A stretch of 53,822 bases of DNA from contig PKTM01000009.1 in the NCBI GenBank assembly GCA_002869145.1, positions 7,614-61,435 on the forward strand, given 5' to 3'. The notes beneath the pieces were generated by a model. It did no database searches. It was not told the DNA's origin and was given only the letters and a program-made list of their open reading frames with translations. Below are positions 42,246 to 50,550 of this stretch, in pieces. Origin of the DNA: Denitrovibrio sp. GTDB taxonomy: Bacteria; Chrysiogenota; Deferribacteres; Deferribacterales; Geovibrionaceae. A program made the translations under genes and the position numbers. Every line of letters starts with the position of its first letter. Position 1 is the stretch's first letter.

Positions 42246-43754
42246 TTGAAACCTGTACTTGAAATCAAAAAAGTAATCAAAACCTTCCCCGGCGTGAAAG
42301 CTTTGGATAATGTATCACTTAGTATATACGAAGGTGAAATACATACCTTGCTTGGCGAAAACGGAGCCGGAAAAAGTACTCTTATGAATGTACTGAATGG
42401 TCTTTACCAGCCAGACAGCGGCGAGATATTCATCGACGGCAAAGAGAATATGTTCCTCTCACCAAAAGACTCCATAAAAGCGGGAATCGGCATGGTGCAT
42501 CAGCACTTCATGCTGGTGAGAAACCATAATGTACTGGAAAATATCCTCCTTTCTGTCGAAGGGCTGAAATCTGTTCTGAATAAAAAAGCCATCAGAAAAC
42601 AGGTGGAAGAGATACTGCAAAGGTTTGACATGGATATCAATCTTGATGAACCAATGTGGAAACTCTCTATCGGTGCACAGCAGTGGGTAGAGCTTATCAA
42701 ACTGCTGATAAGAGACTGCCGCATACTTATACTTGACGAACCAACAGCTGTTTTGACCCCTCAGGAATCTGAGAAACTTTTCGATTTCTTAGGCAGACTG
42801 CGCTCCGAAGGTAAATCGATAATTTTTATATCTCATAAAATGCGCGAAGTTATGGCTCTCTCCGACAGGGTAACTATACTGAAAAAAGGGACAACCGTGA
42901 AAGAACTCACCAAAGGCAACTTTGATGAAGCACTTCTTGCAAAGCTTATGATAGGCGGCGACGACATCCCTAAGTGGGAGAGACGTGAAAAAAGCATCGG
43001 CGAAGACATACTGACCATATCCAACCTTAGTGTTGATAACGACAAAGGGCTCGCAGATCTGCATGAGTTTTCTATGGAACTAAAAAAAGGCGAGATACTC
43101 GGCGTGGCAGGTGTGGCAGGAAACGGTCAGAAAGCTCTTGCAGAGGTTATCACAGGGCTGAAACTCCCCAAAGACGGCTATATAATGCTCGGCGACTGCG
43201 ATATTACCAAAGCATGCTGCAGAAGGTCTATGATAGCCGGTATAGCACATGTACCCGAAGATAGAAAAAGTATGGGTATTGCCCCTGAAATGTCTGTTGA
43301 CGATAATCTCATACTTAAAAGCTACAAAGACCCAAAGTTTCGTAAAGGCTTTATACAAAACAGAAAAACTATTAAGAAAAACGCTGAAAGGCTTATACAC
43401 GCCTTTGATATAAAAGCTGGTCCACCAGGAAATCCGGTAAGACTGCTTTCCGGAGGAAACATACAGAAAGTTATCATAGCAAGAGAGATGTCTCTGGAGC
43501 CTATTGTGCTGGTAGCACTTTACCCCACAAGAGGACTGGATATAGGCTCTGCTGAATATGTCCATAAGGTCATAGTAGAGGCCAGAGCAAAAGATATGAG
43601 CACTATTCTCATCTCAGAGGATTTGGACGAACTGCTGAAACTTTCAGACAGAATAGCTGTTATGTTCAGAGGGACGCTGACTGGCATAGTCGACCCTGAA
43701 AACACTACCAGAGAAGCTATAGGGTTGCTTATGAGTGGGGAGATGACCGGATGA
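42246..43754 (+). CDS. Nucleoside ABC transporter ATP-binding protein, two ABC domains
   Basis: This 502-residue protein carries two tandem ABC ATPase domains, as in RbsA/YufO-type transporters. The first has Walker A GENGAGKST and Walker B ILILDEPTAVLTP. The second has GVAGNGQKALAEV as a degenerate Walker A and LSGGNIQKVI as signature. The first-domain signature LSIGAQQWVELIK is also altered, typical of this group. The start appears to be TTG at 42246; no ATG fits. It overlaps the first permease gene by 4 bases (ATGA). It energises uptake of nucleosides bound by the BMP lipoprotein. Confidence 0.92.
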   Translation: MKPVLEIKKVIKTFPGVKALDNVSLSIYEGEIHTLLGENGAGKSTLMNVLNGLYQPDSGEIFIDGKENMFLSPKDSIKAGIGMVHQHFMLVRNHNVLENILLSVEGLKSVLNKKAIRKQVEEILQRFDMDINLDEPMWKLSIGAQQWVELIKLLIRDCRILILDEPTAVLTPQESEKLFDFLGRLRSEGKSIIFISHKMREVMALSDRVTILKKGTTVKELTKGNFDEALLAKLMIGGDDIPKWERREKSIGEDILTISNLSVDNDKGLADLHEFSMELKKGEILGVAGVAGNGQKALAEVITGLKLPKDGYIMLGDCDITKACCRRSMIAGIAHVPEDRKSMGIAPEMSVDDNLILKSYKDPKFRKGFIQNRKTIKKNAERLIHAFDIKAGPPGNPVRLLSGGNIQKVIIAREMSLEPIVLVALYPTRGLDIGSAEYVHKVIVEARAKDMSTILISEDLDELLKLSDRIAVMFRGTLTGIVDPENTTREAIGLLMSGEMTG

Positions 43755-44809
43755 TAAAGTTTGAAAAACGTAAAAGTACATCGAAACTTTTCAAAACCTC
43801 AGCTCCATTTCTAGCTGTTCTGCTTGCTCTTATCACAGCAGGTTTTATACTTCTTTTTGCAGGCGTGAACCCCATTAAGGCTTATTCAGGTATGCTTCAG
43901 GAATCACTCGGCTCAGCATTTGGAATCAGCGAAACACTTCTTAAGTCAACACCGCTAATCTTGACAGGGCTTGGCGTTTCACTCGCCTTCCGCATGAAAC
44001 TATGGAATATTGGTGCTGATGGACAGCTTCATATTGGTGCTATCGGTGCCACATGGGTTGCACTGTACTCAGGGCTGCAAGGCGTATTTATGCTTCCCGC
44101 TATGTTCTTAGCCTCTTTTATAATGGGCGGACTATGGGCGGGCGTTGCGGGTGTTTTAAAAGCAAAAATCAGGGTAAATGAAATCATAGTAACTCTTCTC
44201 ATGAACTATATAGCAATATCAATTGTATCTTTTCTGGTGTATGGCCCATGGAAAGACCCCAATGGACACAACTTTCCATTAACAGCTCAGTTTGCTGACT
44301 TTGCAAGGCTCACAAGCTTTTTCAACACAAGGCTCAACACAGGTTTTTTGTTAGCCATAGTTCTTGTTTTTATAATGTATATTTTGATGGAAAAAACCCT
44401 CTGGGGTTATGAGATAAAAGTTATTGGCAACAATCAGAACGCTGCTAAATATGCAGGGATAAAAATTGACCGCTCCATTATAGGCGTACTTTTTCTAAGC
44501 GGAGCTTTAGCTGGTGTTGCAGGGTTTTCTGAGGTGGCAGGGGTACAGTTCCGGCTTCAGGAAGGTGTATCAAGCGGATACGGCTACACGGCTATCATTG
44601 TAGCCTGGCTGGCCGGCAGAAGCGCCATAGGTGTTCTTGTGGTTTCTATCATAATGAGCATAATACTTGTGGGTGGTGACAGCCTTCAGATACTAATGCA
44701 GCTGCCTGTTGCGTTTGTAAACCTATTTCAGGGACTTATTCTCTTTTTCATACTGGCATCCGAATTTTTTATAGCCAACAAGCCTGTGCTATTAAGGAGT
44801 AAACAATGA
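43751..44809 (+). CDS. Nucleoside ABC transporter permease 1 (YufP-like)
   Basis: This 352-residue integral membrane protein has about ten hydrophobic helices and is the first of two permease subunits, as in the B. subtilis YufP/YufQ and S. mutans RnsC/RnsD nucleoside systems. Typical segments are AFRMKLWNIGADGQLHIGAI, VNEIIVTLLMNYIAISIVSF and the GALAGVAGFSEVAGVQ loop. It overlaps the ATPase gene, and its TGA overlaps the ATG of a short 45-codon ORF. In most related operons the second permease follows directly. Confidence 0.92.
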   Translation: MIKFEKRKSTSKLFKTSAPFLAVLLALITAGFILLFAGVNPIKAYSGMLQESLGSAFGISETLLKSTPLILTGLGVSLAFRMKLWNIGADGQLHIGAIGATWVALYSGLQGVFMLPAMFLASFIMGGLWAGVAGVLKAKIRVNEIIVTLLMNYIAISIVSFLVYGPWKDPNGHNFPLTAQFADFARLTSFFNTRLNTGFLLAIVLVFIMYILMEKTLWGYEIKVIGNNQNAAKYAGIKIDRSIIGVLFLSGALAGVAGFSEVAGVQFRLQEGVSSGYGYTAIIVAWLAGRSAIGVLVVSIIMSIILVGGDSLQILMQLPVAFVNLFQGLILFFILASEFFIANKPVLLRSKQ

Positions 44810-44955
44810 TCAAAATACTCCAAACAAATATCCACGGAGGGATATTCGCCGTGCGAAGCGAAGCCGGACTTGTTCGGCGCGAGCGGTTTGAAAATTATCC
44901 ATGGATGGCAGAATTTTCCAAACTAATTGGGAGTAAGCAATGATTGAAATACTCC
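44791..44955 (+). repeat. Imperfect 30-base direct repeats around a 134-base insertion
   Basis: The junction sequence at 44791-44821, with ribosome-binding site GGAGTAA and ATGAT start, recurs at 44926-44955 with about five differences. The two ATGs are 134 bases apart. The sequence between them is richer in G and C than its surroundings (for example CGAAGCCGGACTTG). It looks like an inserted element or local duplication that kept the stop/start junction. Confidence 0.7.
44806..44943 (+). CDS. Small 45-residue ORF inside the permease junction
   Basis: An ATG at 44806 overlaps the TGA of permease 1, and its own TGA at 44941-44943 overlaps the ATG of permease 2. It has a GGAG site. The product begins MIKILQT, similar to the MIEILLF of permease 2, then continues with a basic stretch (VRSEAGLVRRERF) and ends EFSKLIGSKQ. 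It may be a translated piece of an inserted repeat that only maintains coupling, or a real small protein. I know no family for it. Confidence 0.45.
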   Translation: MIKILQTNIHGGIFAVRSEAGLVRRERFENYPWMAEFSKLIGSKQ

Positions 44956-45860
44956 TTTTTGCAACTATAAAAGCGGGAACACCTATACTTTTCGCCACTC
45001 TGGGAGCCATAGTCATGGAGCGCTCAGGCATTATAAACCTTGGTATAGAGGGGTTGATGCTGATCGGTGCATTGTCTGGGTTTGTAACCGCACTTTACAC
45101 CGGCAGCCTGTTTCTTGCTGTTGTTGTTTCTTTCTTTGCCTCTATGGCTGTGGGTTCAATTCATGGAATAATCACTGTTTACCTTCGAGGGAACCAGATT
45201 GTCAGCGGGCTTTCTCTGACAATGTTCGGCATAGGGCTCACTGCTCTTTTCGGAAGAGGTATGGTCGGTAAAACAATATCAGGATTCGATAAATTCCATA
45301 TACCGGGTTTATCTAAAATCCCTGTTATAGGCCCTGCATTGTTCAGGCATGACTTGCTGGTATATCTGAGTGTTTTGATTGTTGTGCTGGTCAGCCTGTT
45401 TTTTTATAAAACTAAATGGGGTCTTTACCTCCGCTCTGTCGGAGAAAACCCTGCCGCAGCAGATACTTCCGGCATAAACGTTCTCAAATACAGAATGATG
45501 GCTGTTCTTGTCGGTTCTGGGCTTGCGGGGCTTGGCGGATGCTACCTCTCGCTTGCCTATACACCTTTCTGGATGGAAAACATGTCCGCAGGAAGGGGCT
45601 GGATAGCTGTTGCCCTTGTCATCTTTGCCCAATGGAACAGCACCAGAGCGCTGGCCGGTGCTTATCTTTTTGGCGGAATAAATGCATTACAGCTGCGTAT
45701 GCAGGCGGTAGGAACAACAATATCCCCTCACCTGCTTGCAATGCTCCCATATATATTCACAATTATTGTGCTTATTATTGCAACAATGAGGCTCGAAAAA
45801 GGATCATCTCCTGAGCCTGAAAGTCTCGGACTTCCATATGACAGAGAGGACAGAAAATGA
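44940..45860 (+). CDS. Nucleoside ABC transporter permease 2 (YufQ-like)
   Basis: This 306-residue membrane protein with about nine helices is the second permease of the nucleoside transporter. Typical segments are GTPILFATLGAIVMERSGII and LGIEGLMLIGALSGF near the start, LRSVGENPAAADTSGINVL in the cytoplasmic loop and GRGWIAVALVIFAQWN. It ends 4 bases into the phosphoribosyltransferase gene (ATGA overlap), which supports joint expression of uptake and salvage. Confidence 0.92.
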   Translation: MIEILLFATIKAGTPILFATLGAIVMERSGIINLGIEGLMLIGALSGFVTALYTGSLFLAVVVSFFASMAVGSIHGIITVYLRGNQIVSGLSLTMFGIGLTALFGRGMVGKTISGFDKFHIPGLSKIPVIGPALFRHDLLVYLSVLIVVLVSLFFYKTKWGLYLRSVGENPAAADTSGINVLKYRMMAVLVGSGLAGLGGCYLSLAYTPFWMENMSAGRGWIAVALVIFAQWNSTRALAGAYLFGGINALQLRMQAVGTTISPHLLAMLPYIFTIIVLIIATMRLEKGSSPEPESLGLPYDREDRK

Positions 45861-46396
45861 GAGAAGCTCAAACCCTGCTTTTGGACAAAATCAGAAAGCA
45901 CGGAGAAGTTGTCGGTGAAATCATTAAAGTTGACCATATTTTGAACCATAAGGTCAGCGGAAAACTTATCAAAGCAATCGGACAAGACATCGCAGAACAC
46001 TTCAAAGACACTGAAGTTGATATTATCCTCACTGTAGAGGCTAGCGGCATACCGCCTGCTCAGACTGTTGCATTCTTTATGAATAAAGACTATATCTTTG
46101 CTAAAAAGAAGAACCCTGTCACAATGAAATACTACTTCTCTGCGGAGAGTTTTTCATTTACCAAAAACGAACACACCACGCTATATGTCTCTAAAGAGGT
46201 GTTGAAAAAAGGCGATAAAGTGCTGTTTGTAGATGATTTTTATGCTAAGGGGAACACCCTTAATGCTATCAAAAACATTATAGAGCAAGCTGAAGCCGAG
46301 CTTGTGGGCTGTGCTGTTATTATTGATAAAATGAACACTAACGGTATCCATAGCATTCTCACAATGGATGAGCTTAAAGCTGGTATGGATAAGTAA
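45857..46396 (+). CDS. Xanthine/adenine-type purine phosphoribosyltransferase
   Basis: This 179-residue enzyme should join a purine base to PRPP, giving the nucleotide. The PRPP-binding loop is VLFVDDFYAKGNT, and the LTVEASGIPPA segment is typical of xanthine phosphoribosyltransferase and its Apt relatives; the VIIDKM strand is also conserved. Xpt-like is the best fit by length and motifs, but adenine or hypoxanthine as substrate cannot be excluded. It overlaps the permease gene and is followed by the split exporter genes. Confidence 0.85.
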   Translation: MREAQTLLLDKIRKHGEVVGEIIKVDHILNHKVSGKLIKAIGQDIAEHFKDTEVDIILTVEASGIPPAQTVAFFMNKDYIFAKKKNPVTMKYYFSAESFSFTKNEHTTLYVSKEVLKKGDKVLFVDDFYAKGNTLNAIKNIIEQAEAELVGCAVIIDKMNTNGIHSILTMDELKAGMDK

Positions 46397-46399
46397 TAT

Positions 46400-46672
46400 A
46401 TGCTTTCATACGTTATTGCTCTGGGTGTTGGTGTAGCTGCTGGTTTTTTTCTTCCCAGTGGATTCATGACAAAACCAAAATCTTTGATATTCAATATCTC
46501 ACTGCTAGGACTTCTTTTTTTTATGGGAGTAAACCTAGGGCGTGACCCGGAACTATTATCTAAACTTTCCAATTTCGGGATAATCTCAGGGATAATGAGT
46601 GTCACTGTTGTTGTTTTCAGTGTGATAGCTGTCATGATACTTATGAGGATTTTCGGAGAGAAAAGCTCATGA
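46400..46672 (+). CDS. lysO: LysO-family exporter, N-terminal half
   Basis: This 90-residue membrane protein matches the first three helices of LysO (DUF340), the L-lysine exporter of E. coli, which is a single protein there. Landmarks are the GFFLPSG turn and LLGLLFFMGVNLGRDPEL. Splitting into two subunits is common in several phyla. Its TGA overlaps the ATG of the second half by 4 bases. The presence of a lysine exporter at the end of a purine operon is unexpected; it may carry another substrate. Confidence 0.82.
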   Translation: MLSYVIALGVGVAAGFFLPSGFMTKPKSLIFNISLLGLLFFMGVNLGRDPELLSKLSNFGIISGIMSVTVVVFSVIAVMILMRIFGEKSS

Positions 46673-47262
46673 TGATTCTGTTGATGATCTCTGCTGTTTT
46701 TGCAGGCACATTTTTCTCTTTTACCCACATTCTCAGCGATCAGCTTATAAGTTCAAGTATTATGATAACAGAGGTCTCTCTGGTGGTGCTCCTGTTTCTT
46801 ATAGGGTTCGATATTGGCAATAACCGAGAATCGCTTAAAACTCTCATCAAGGCTGACAGATACGCCATTATAATCCCTGCTGGAACTATTATCGGCACAA
46901 TATTCGGCGGATATGTGGTCTCGCTCATAACAGATCTTTCAGCAAACGAAAGCATGGCGATCTCTGCCGGATTCGGCTGGCACTCCCTGTCTGCGATACT
47001 TCTTGCAGATTTAAAAGGGAGCGACATAGGTGCCATAGCGTTCATGTCGAACGTTTTCAGGGAATGTATAGCCCTTGTCAGCATACCTTTTCTGGTAAAA
47101 TTTATCGGCCCTTACTCCCCTATCGCAACCGGTGGCGCAACCACAATGGATGTGACACTGCCTGTTATAGAAAAATACTGCGGCAAACGGGCAGCGATAA
47201 TAGGTTTTATTAACGGAGTGATACTTTCTACCCTTGTTCCGATAATCCTTCCACTTTTTTAA
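46669..47262 (+). CDS. lysO: LysO-family exporter, C-terminal half
   Basis: This 197-residue membrane protein matches the rest of LysO. Landmarks are VVLLFLIGFDIGNNRES, SAGFGWHSLSAILL and SPIATGGATTMDVTLP. About six helices are predicted. It is translated together with the N-terminal half and should form a complex with it. It is the last gene of the nucleoside operon; no clear terminator follows. Confidence 0.85.
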   Translation: MMILLMISAVFAGTFFSFTHILSDQLISSSIMITEVSLVVLLFLIGFDIGNNRESLKTLIKADRYAIIIPAGTIIGTIFGGYVVSLITDLSANESMAISAGFGWHSLSAILLADLKGSDIGAIAFMSNVFRECIALVSIPFLVKFIGPYSPIATGGATTMDVTLPVIEKYCGKRAAIIGFINGVILSTLVPIILPLF

Positions 47263-47329
47263 TAAACAATTATTGCCATAAAACATAAGAACAGTGTATA
47301 TTCTCATATAGACAGGTGTGAGGTTTAAA

Positions 47330-47725
47330 ATGAAATTCTTAATTGTGGATGATGATTTGGTCACTAGACACATGCTTTCGAGCATCTTGCAAACCTACGG
47401 AAATACCGCAGAAGCTGTAAATGGAACTGAGGCTATACAGGCTTTCAAGCTGGCAAAAAAAGAAAATATTAGATATGACGCCATCTTTGTGGACATAATG
47501 ATGCCTGAGATGGATGGCCAAACCGCAGTCAGCCACATTAGAGCTCTGGAACGCTCATATGGTGAAAAACCAGAAGACGAAGCTGTAATAATAATGCTTT
47601 CAGCACTCGATGACCCTAAAAACGTTATTAAAAGTTATTATGATTCAGGAGCTTCATCTTACGTTGTTAAACCTGTTACCAGAGACAAAATTGAAGGCGA
47701 ACTTAGAAAACTTAAAGTAATATAA
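47330..47725 (+). CDS. CheY-like single-domain response regulator
   Basis: This 131-residue receiver has the acidic residues in IVDDDLVTR, the phospho-acceptor Asp in AIFVDIMMPEMDGQ, the switch Ser in IIMLSALDD and the Lys in VVKPVTRD. It is an orphan, with no kinase next to it. I chose the ATG at 47330, which has GAGG 7 bases upstream, instead of a GTG 12 bases earlier. It could serve the orphan kinases in the window. Confidence 0.88.
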   Translation: MKFLIVDDDLVTRHMLSSILQTYGNTAEAVNGTEAIQAFKLAKKENIRYDAIFVDIMMPEMDGQTAVSHIRALERSYGEKPEDEAVIIMLSALDDPKNVIKSYYDSGASSYVVKPVTRDKIEGELRKLKVI

Positions 47726-48450
47726 AAGGCAATAAACTGCCATTTTATTACCAGTATTTTGATAATAAAAAACTATGTAGCCCTCGATGTTATTTGTGCT
47801 GAAGCTAAACTAACAGTAAACAGCATATCAATGGTTCTACATGGCTATTTAAAGCAATAAATTATCCCGTTTTCACATAACATTTCAAATCAATCTATCA
47901 AAGGACTCTATTTTATTAACTACGAACCTAACTGGGTATTGGTGCGTTTAAAGCACGGATATGAAAAGGCCGGGGGGAACCGGCCTTAAAAGGGGGGGGT
48001 AGGAGTTTATGTTATCTTGCTTGATTACTCTTTGTTATCAGCAAGTTTTGGCCATCTAGGGCATTTAAATGGATTTACCTGAAAAAGACTTATTAACGTT
48101 TGCGTCTTCAAGGAAGAGTCTGTGTAAATTCATCACTGCTACTGTGAGAACTCTCTTCATTTAATCCTTCGCTTCCGCTGTGTTCTGCATTTCTAAAAGC
48201 ATTCTCTGTGCCAAAAACATCATATATACGTAATTGGCTGGTGATCAAGATTTTATTCCGCACAACACGAAAGCAGTCCCGGAGCATGTCGAAAATAATG
48301 AAGAATATCCAACAGTGATGTGAAGCATTTTCTCTAATAACTAAAAATTCTGATATTTTTACTCTTTACTACAGCTATTTACAAATCGCGACATTTGGTA
48401 TGATTATTGCGTATACGTATGAAAACTATATTATTAAATAGAGGTGTGTA
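47726..48450. other. 725-base stretch without a confident gene
   Basis: A hairpin at 47966-47987 (AAGGCCGG, six-base loop, CCGGCCTT) is preceded by GTGC-GTTTAAA-GCAC and could end a transcript. AGGAG at 48001 precedes an ATG at 48009 opening a 16-codon ORF, a possible leader peptide. On the minus strand 48108-48287 is open for 59 codons, with a Ser/Glu-rich end, but has no ribosome-binding site. A 27-codon open frame follows near 48240. I see no recognisable protein. The region may be a decayed gene remnant. Confidence 0.5.
47966..47987 (+). terminator. GC-rich hairpin in the gene-poor stretch
   Basis: An 8-bp perfect stem AAGGCCGG/CCGGCCTT with a GGGGAA loop is followed by TAAAA, not by a clear T-run. 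It may be a terminator or structural RNA element. Confidence 0.45.
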
Positions 48451-48690
48451 GTGTTTGGTGCTGGCAACGATAACAGTTTTGGCTGCGGAGATTTCTTTGG
48501 AGGTGGGATTATGATGTGGATTTTTTTTGCAATAATTATAGGGCTAATCATTTACTCTTTTAAAAAAGAGGGAAGCAAAGACAACTCTTCTCAATCAGGC
48601 TCAGCTTTGGACATTTTAAACTCAAGGTATGCAAAAGGAGAGATTAACGATGAAGAATACTACAGAATGAAAACAGAGATCGAGAAATAA
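48451..48690 (+). CDS. Small membrane protein with SHOCT domain
   Basis: This 79-residue protein starts at GTG, with GAGG 6 bases upstream. It has one transmembrane helix (about 24-44, [17 protein letters not shown]) and a C-terminal SHOCT motif, LDILNSRYAKGEINDEEYYRMK. SHOCT domains are short helical units found at protein ends and thought to mediate oligomerisation or contact. The next gene (an HD-GYP protein) begins 5 bases later, so it may be an accessory of that membrane sensor. Confidence 0.82.
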   Translation: MFGAGNDNSFGCGDFFGGGIMMWIFFAIIIGLIIYSFKKEGSKDNSSQSGSALDILNSRYAKGEINDEEYYRMKTEIEK

Positions 48691-48695
48691 CAGAA

Positions 48696-49943
48696 ATGGT
48701 ACACTATAGAAGGAAATTATTATTTCAGCTGCTTGCAGTTAGCGTGATAGTCTTTGTAACTATCAGCGGCACTGAGCTGTATTACGCAATATCCAATATT
48801 GAGCAGAAAGTTAAAGATAAAGCAGTATCTGCATCGAGAATACTTGCAAAGGAGCATACTCAGGCATTTAAACCTGAAAGTATGCATAGCAAAAATGAAA
48901 TAGATATACTTAAAAATACCAGTTTCCATCTGTTTACATTAAGTGACTCATCGGGAAAGCCAGTATTCAGCCAGAAATCAGGCAAATACGACAGCATTGT
49001 CAATGATATAAGCAAAAAAAATCACTCTTTCACTCTGCATGATGACAATGAAACAGTAATCTCTATTGCTCATAACCACAACTCAAATGTTTATTATCTG
49101 GATGTATATATCCCCTGGGAATTTAACGGCGAAACCGGAGAGCTGCATACATTTTATGAGGCGACAGAACAGCTTAACATAGTATATGCGGAGTGGAAGA
49201 GCGACATAATACAAATGGGCATCGTGTTTGTAATATTTCTGGCCGGCATATATCCCACAATACTTATACTGCATAAAGGTTTGCTGAAGAAAACAGAGGA
49301 ACTCACACGTGTAAATCTTGAAATTTTGAACGTACTCGGCAGTGCAGTAGCTAAAAGAGATAGCGACACAAATACCCATAATTACAGAGTTACGTTTTAT
49401 GCGGCTCTGCTTGGTGAAAATATAGGATTGCAAAATGACAAGCTTAAATCACTGATTCAAGGCGCGTTTCTTCATGATATCGGTAAAATTGGGATCCCCG
49501 ATGCGATATTGCTGAAGCCGGACAAACTGACCCACGAAGAATTTGAACTTATGAAAAGCCATGTGACAATAGGGAGGGAAATAATTGAAGACAGCTCCCT
49601 TTTGAAGGGCGCCAGAGAGGTTCTGGAGTACCATCATGAAAGATATGACGGCAAAGGATATGTACAAGGGCTGTCAGGAACAAATATACCGGTTAATGCC
49701 CGCATATTTGCTATTGCTGATGTTTTTGATGCGCTCACTTCAAGAAGACCATATAAAGAAGCCTTCAGCTTTGAAAAAGCGAAAGAGATAATGCTTAGAG
49801 AGGCTGGTTCACATTTTGACCCAAAACTTGTTCATCGATTTTTCGAAATAATCAGCGAATGTTATGAAAAAATATCAGAAAAGCAAGATGAAAAAATACT
49901 GAAATCTATGCTCACAGAGAGTATTGAGAAATATTACAGCTGA
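48696..49943 (+). CDS. Membrane HD-GYP phosphodiesterase-like protein
   Basis: This 415-residue protein has a transmembrane helix at about 8-28, a periplasmic domain of about 135 residues, a second helix at about 168-188 and a C-terminal HD-GYP domain. The signatures HDIGKIGIPDAILLKPDKL and HHERYDGKGY, with ADVFDAL, are intact, so cyclic di-GMP hydrolysis is expected. The periplasmic domain probably senses an extracellular signal; I cannot name its type. It follows the SHOCT gene in the same operon. It is separate from the HD-GYP protein at 24957. Confidence 0.9.
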   Translation: MVHYRRKLLFQLLAVSVIVFVTISGTELYYAISNIEQKVKDKAVSASRILAKEHTQAFKPESMHSKNEIDILKNTSFHLFTLSDSSGKPVFSQKSGKYDSIVNDISKKNHSFTLHDDNETVISIAHNHNSNVYYLDVYIPWEFNGETGELHTFYEATEQLNIVYAEWKSDIIQMGIVFVIFLAGIYPTILILHKGLLKKTEELTRVNLEILNVLGSAVAKRDSDTNTHNYRVTFYAALLGENIGLQNDKLKSLIQGAFLHDIGKIGIPDAILLKPDKLTHEEFELMKSHVTIGREIIEDSSLLKGAREVLEYHHERYDGKGYVQGLSGTNIPVNARIFAIADVFDALTSRRPYKEAFSFEKAKEIMLREAGSHFDPKLVHRFFEIISECYEKISEKQDEKILKSMLTESIEKYYS

Positions 49944-49996
49944 TTAAAAATATCATTTCGATTAATTATGTCTGCACTAAAGACACACAGCACGCT

Positions 49997-50461
49997 CTAT
50001 TGCGGTATGCCGTCAACTAACAGTTCAACCGGCTCTCCGGCAGGTATATGGACAACCTTTGAAAGCCCACTGCCAAGATTCATCTTAAGTTCTCCTGGTA
50101 TTCCACAGTTGTTATTACTAATTACACTGCCGCCTATCTGTTTATTAATATTTACTGTTTTATCGCTATTAGAACAAACCAGATTCTCCAGAGTTATGTG
50201 AACCCGCTGATTTGTGTTGTCTCCGAAAGCTTCGCCGGTAATGACACAGCTGACAGTTTCATCATACTGCCCTGTCAGCAGCTGCGTTTGGCCGGTGACT
50301 CTGATACGGACTGTCTGGCTTTTGATATCGTTCATGTTATCTGGTATGGGAGCTTCCACATCTTCCAGAAACACTCCTCTAAGAGCAGGTATATCGAAAA
50401 AACCTGCATTAGCTGTCATGGTAAGTGAAATTAATAATAATGCGATAATTGTTTTTGCCAC
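49997..50461 (-). CDS. Unknown secreted protein
   Basis: I do not recognise this 154-residue protein. It has a signal peptide (about 1-19, VAKTIIALLLISLTMTANA) and a beta-rich mature part with four cysteines, including those in CVITGEAFGD and VCSNSD and one in NNNCGIP. The pairing suggests disulfide bonds in the periplasm or outside. The start is GTG at 50461, with GAGG 8 bases upstream; starting farther out would put a charged tail before the signal peptide. It is convergent with the HD-GYP gene. Possibly a small pilin-like or adhesin-type protein, but that is a guess. Confidence 0.7.
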   Translation of the reverse strand: MAKTIIALLLISLTMTANAGFFDIPALRGVFLEDVEAPIPDNMNDIKSQTVRIRVTGQTQLLTGQYDETVSCVITGEAFGDNTNQRVHITLENLVCSNSDKTVNINKQIGGSVISNNNCGIPGELKMNLGSGLSKVVHIPAGEPVELLVDGIPQ

Positions 50462-50521
50462 GTTTAACGCCTCTGTACTTTGCGAGAATATAAGCCTTCG
50501 CATTCTCAACAGATAAGAAAA

Positions 50522-50550
50522 GGCTCCCTACCGGGAGCCTTTGTAGTTTT
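50522..50550. terminator. Terminator of the amino-acid ABC operon
   Basis: GGCTCCC (50522-50528) pairs with GGGAGCC (50533-50539) around a TACC loop. T-rich tracts lie on both sides, so it works in either direction and ends the leftward transporter operon. Confidence 0.8.

Noticed and set aside
46400-47262. Split LysO as a broken gene
   Set aside because: The two halves overlap by ATGA, each has a proper start, and two-subunit LysO is known in other bacteria. It is more likely natural than a mutation.
48108-48287. 59-codon minus-strand ORF as a gene
   Set aside because: There is no ribosome-binding site, no recognisable domain, and the composition toward the end is low-complexity, so it is not called as a gene.
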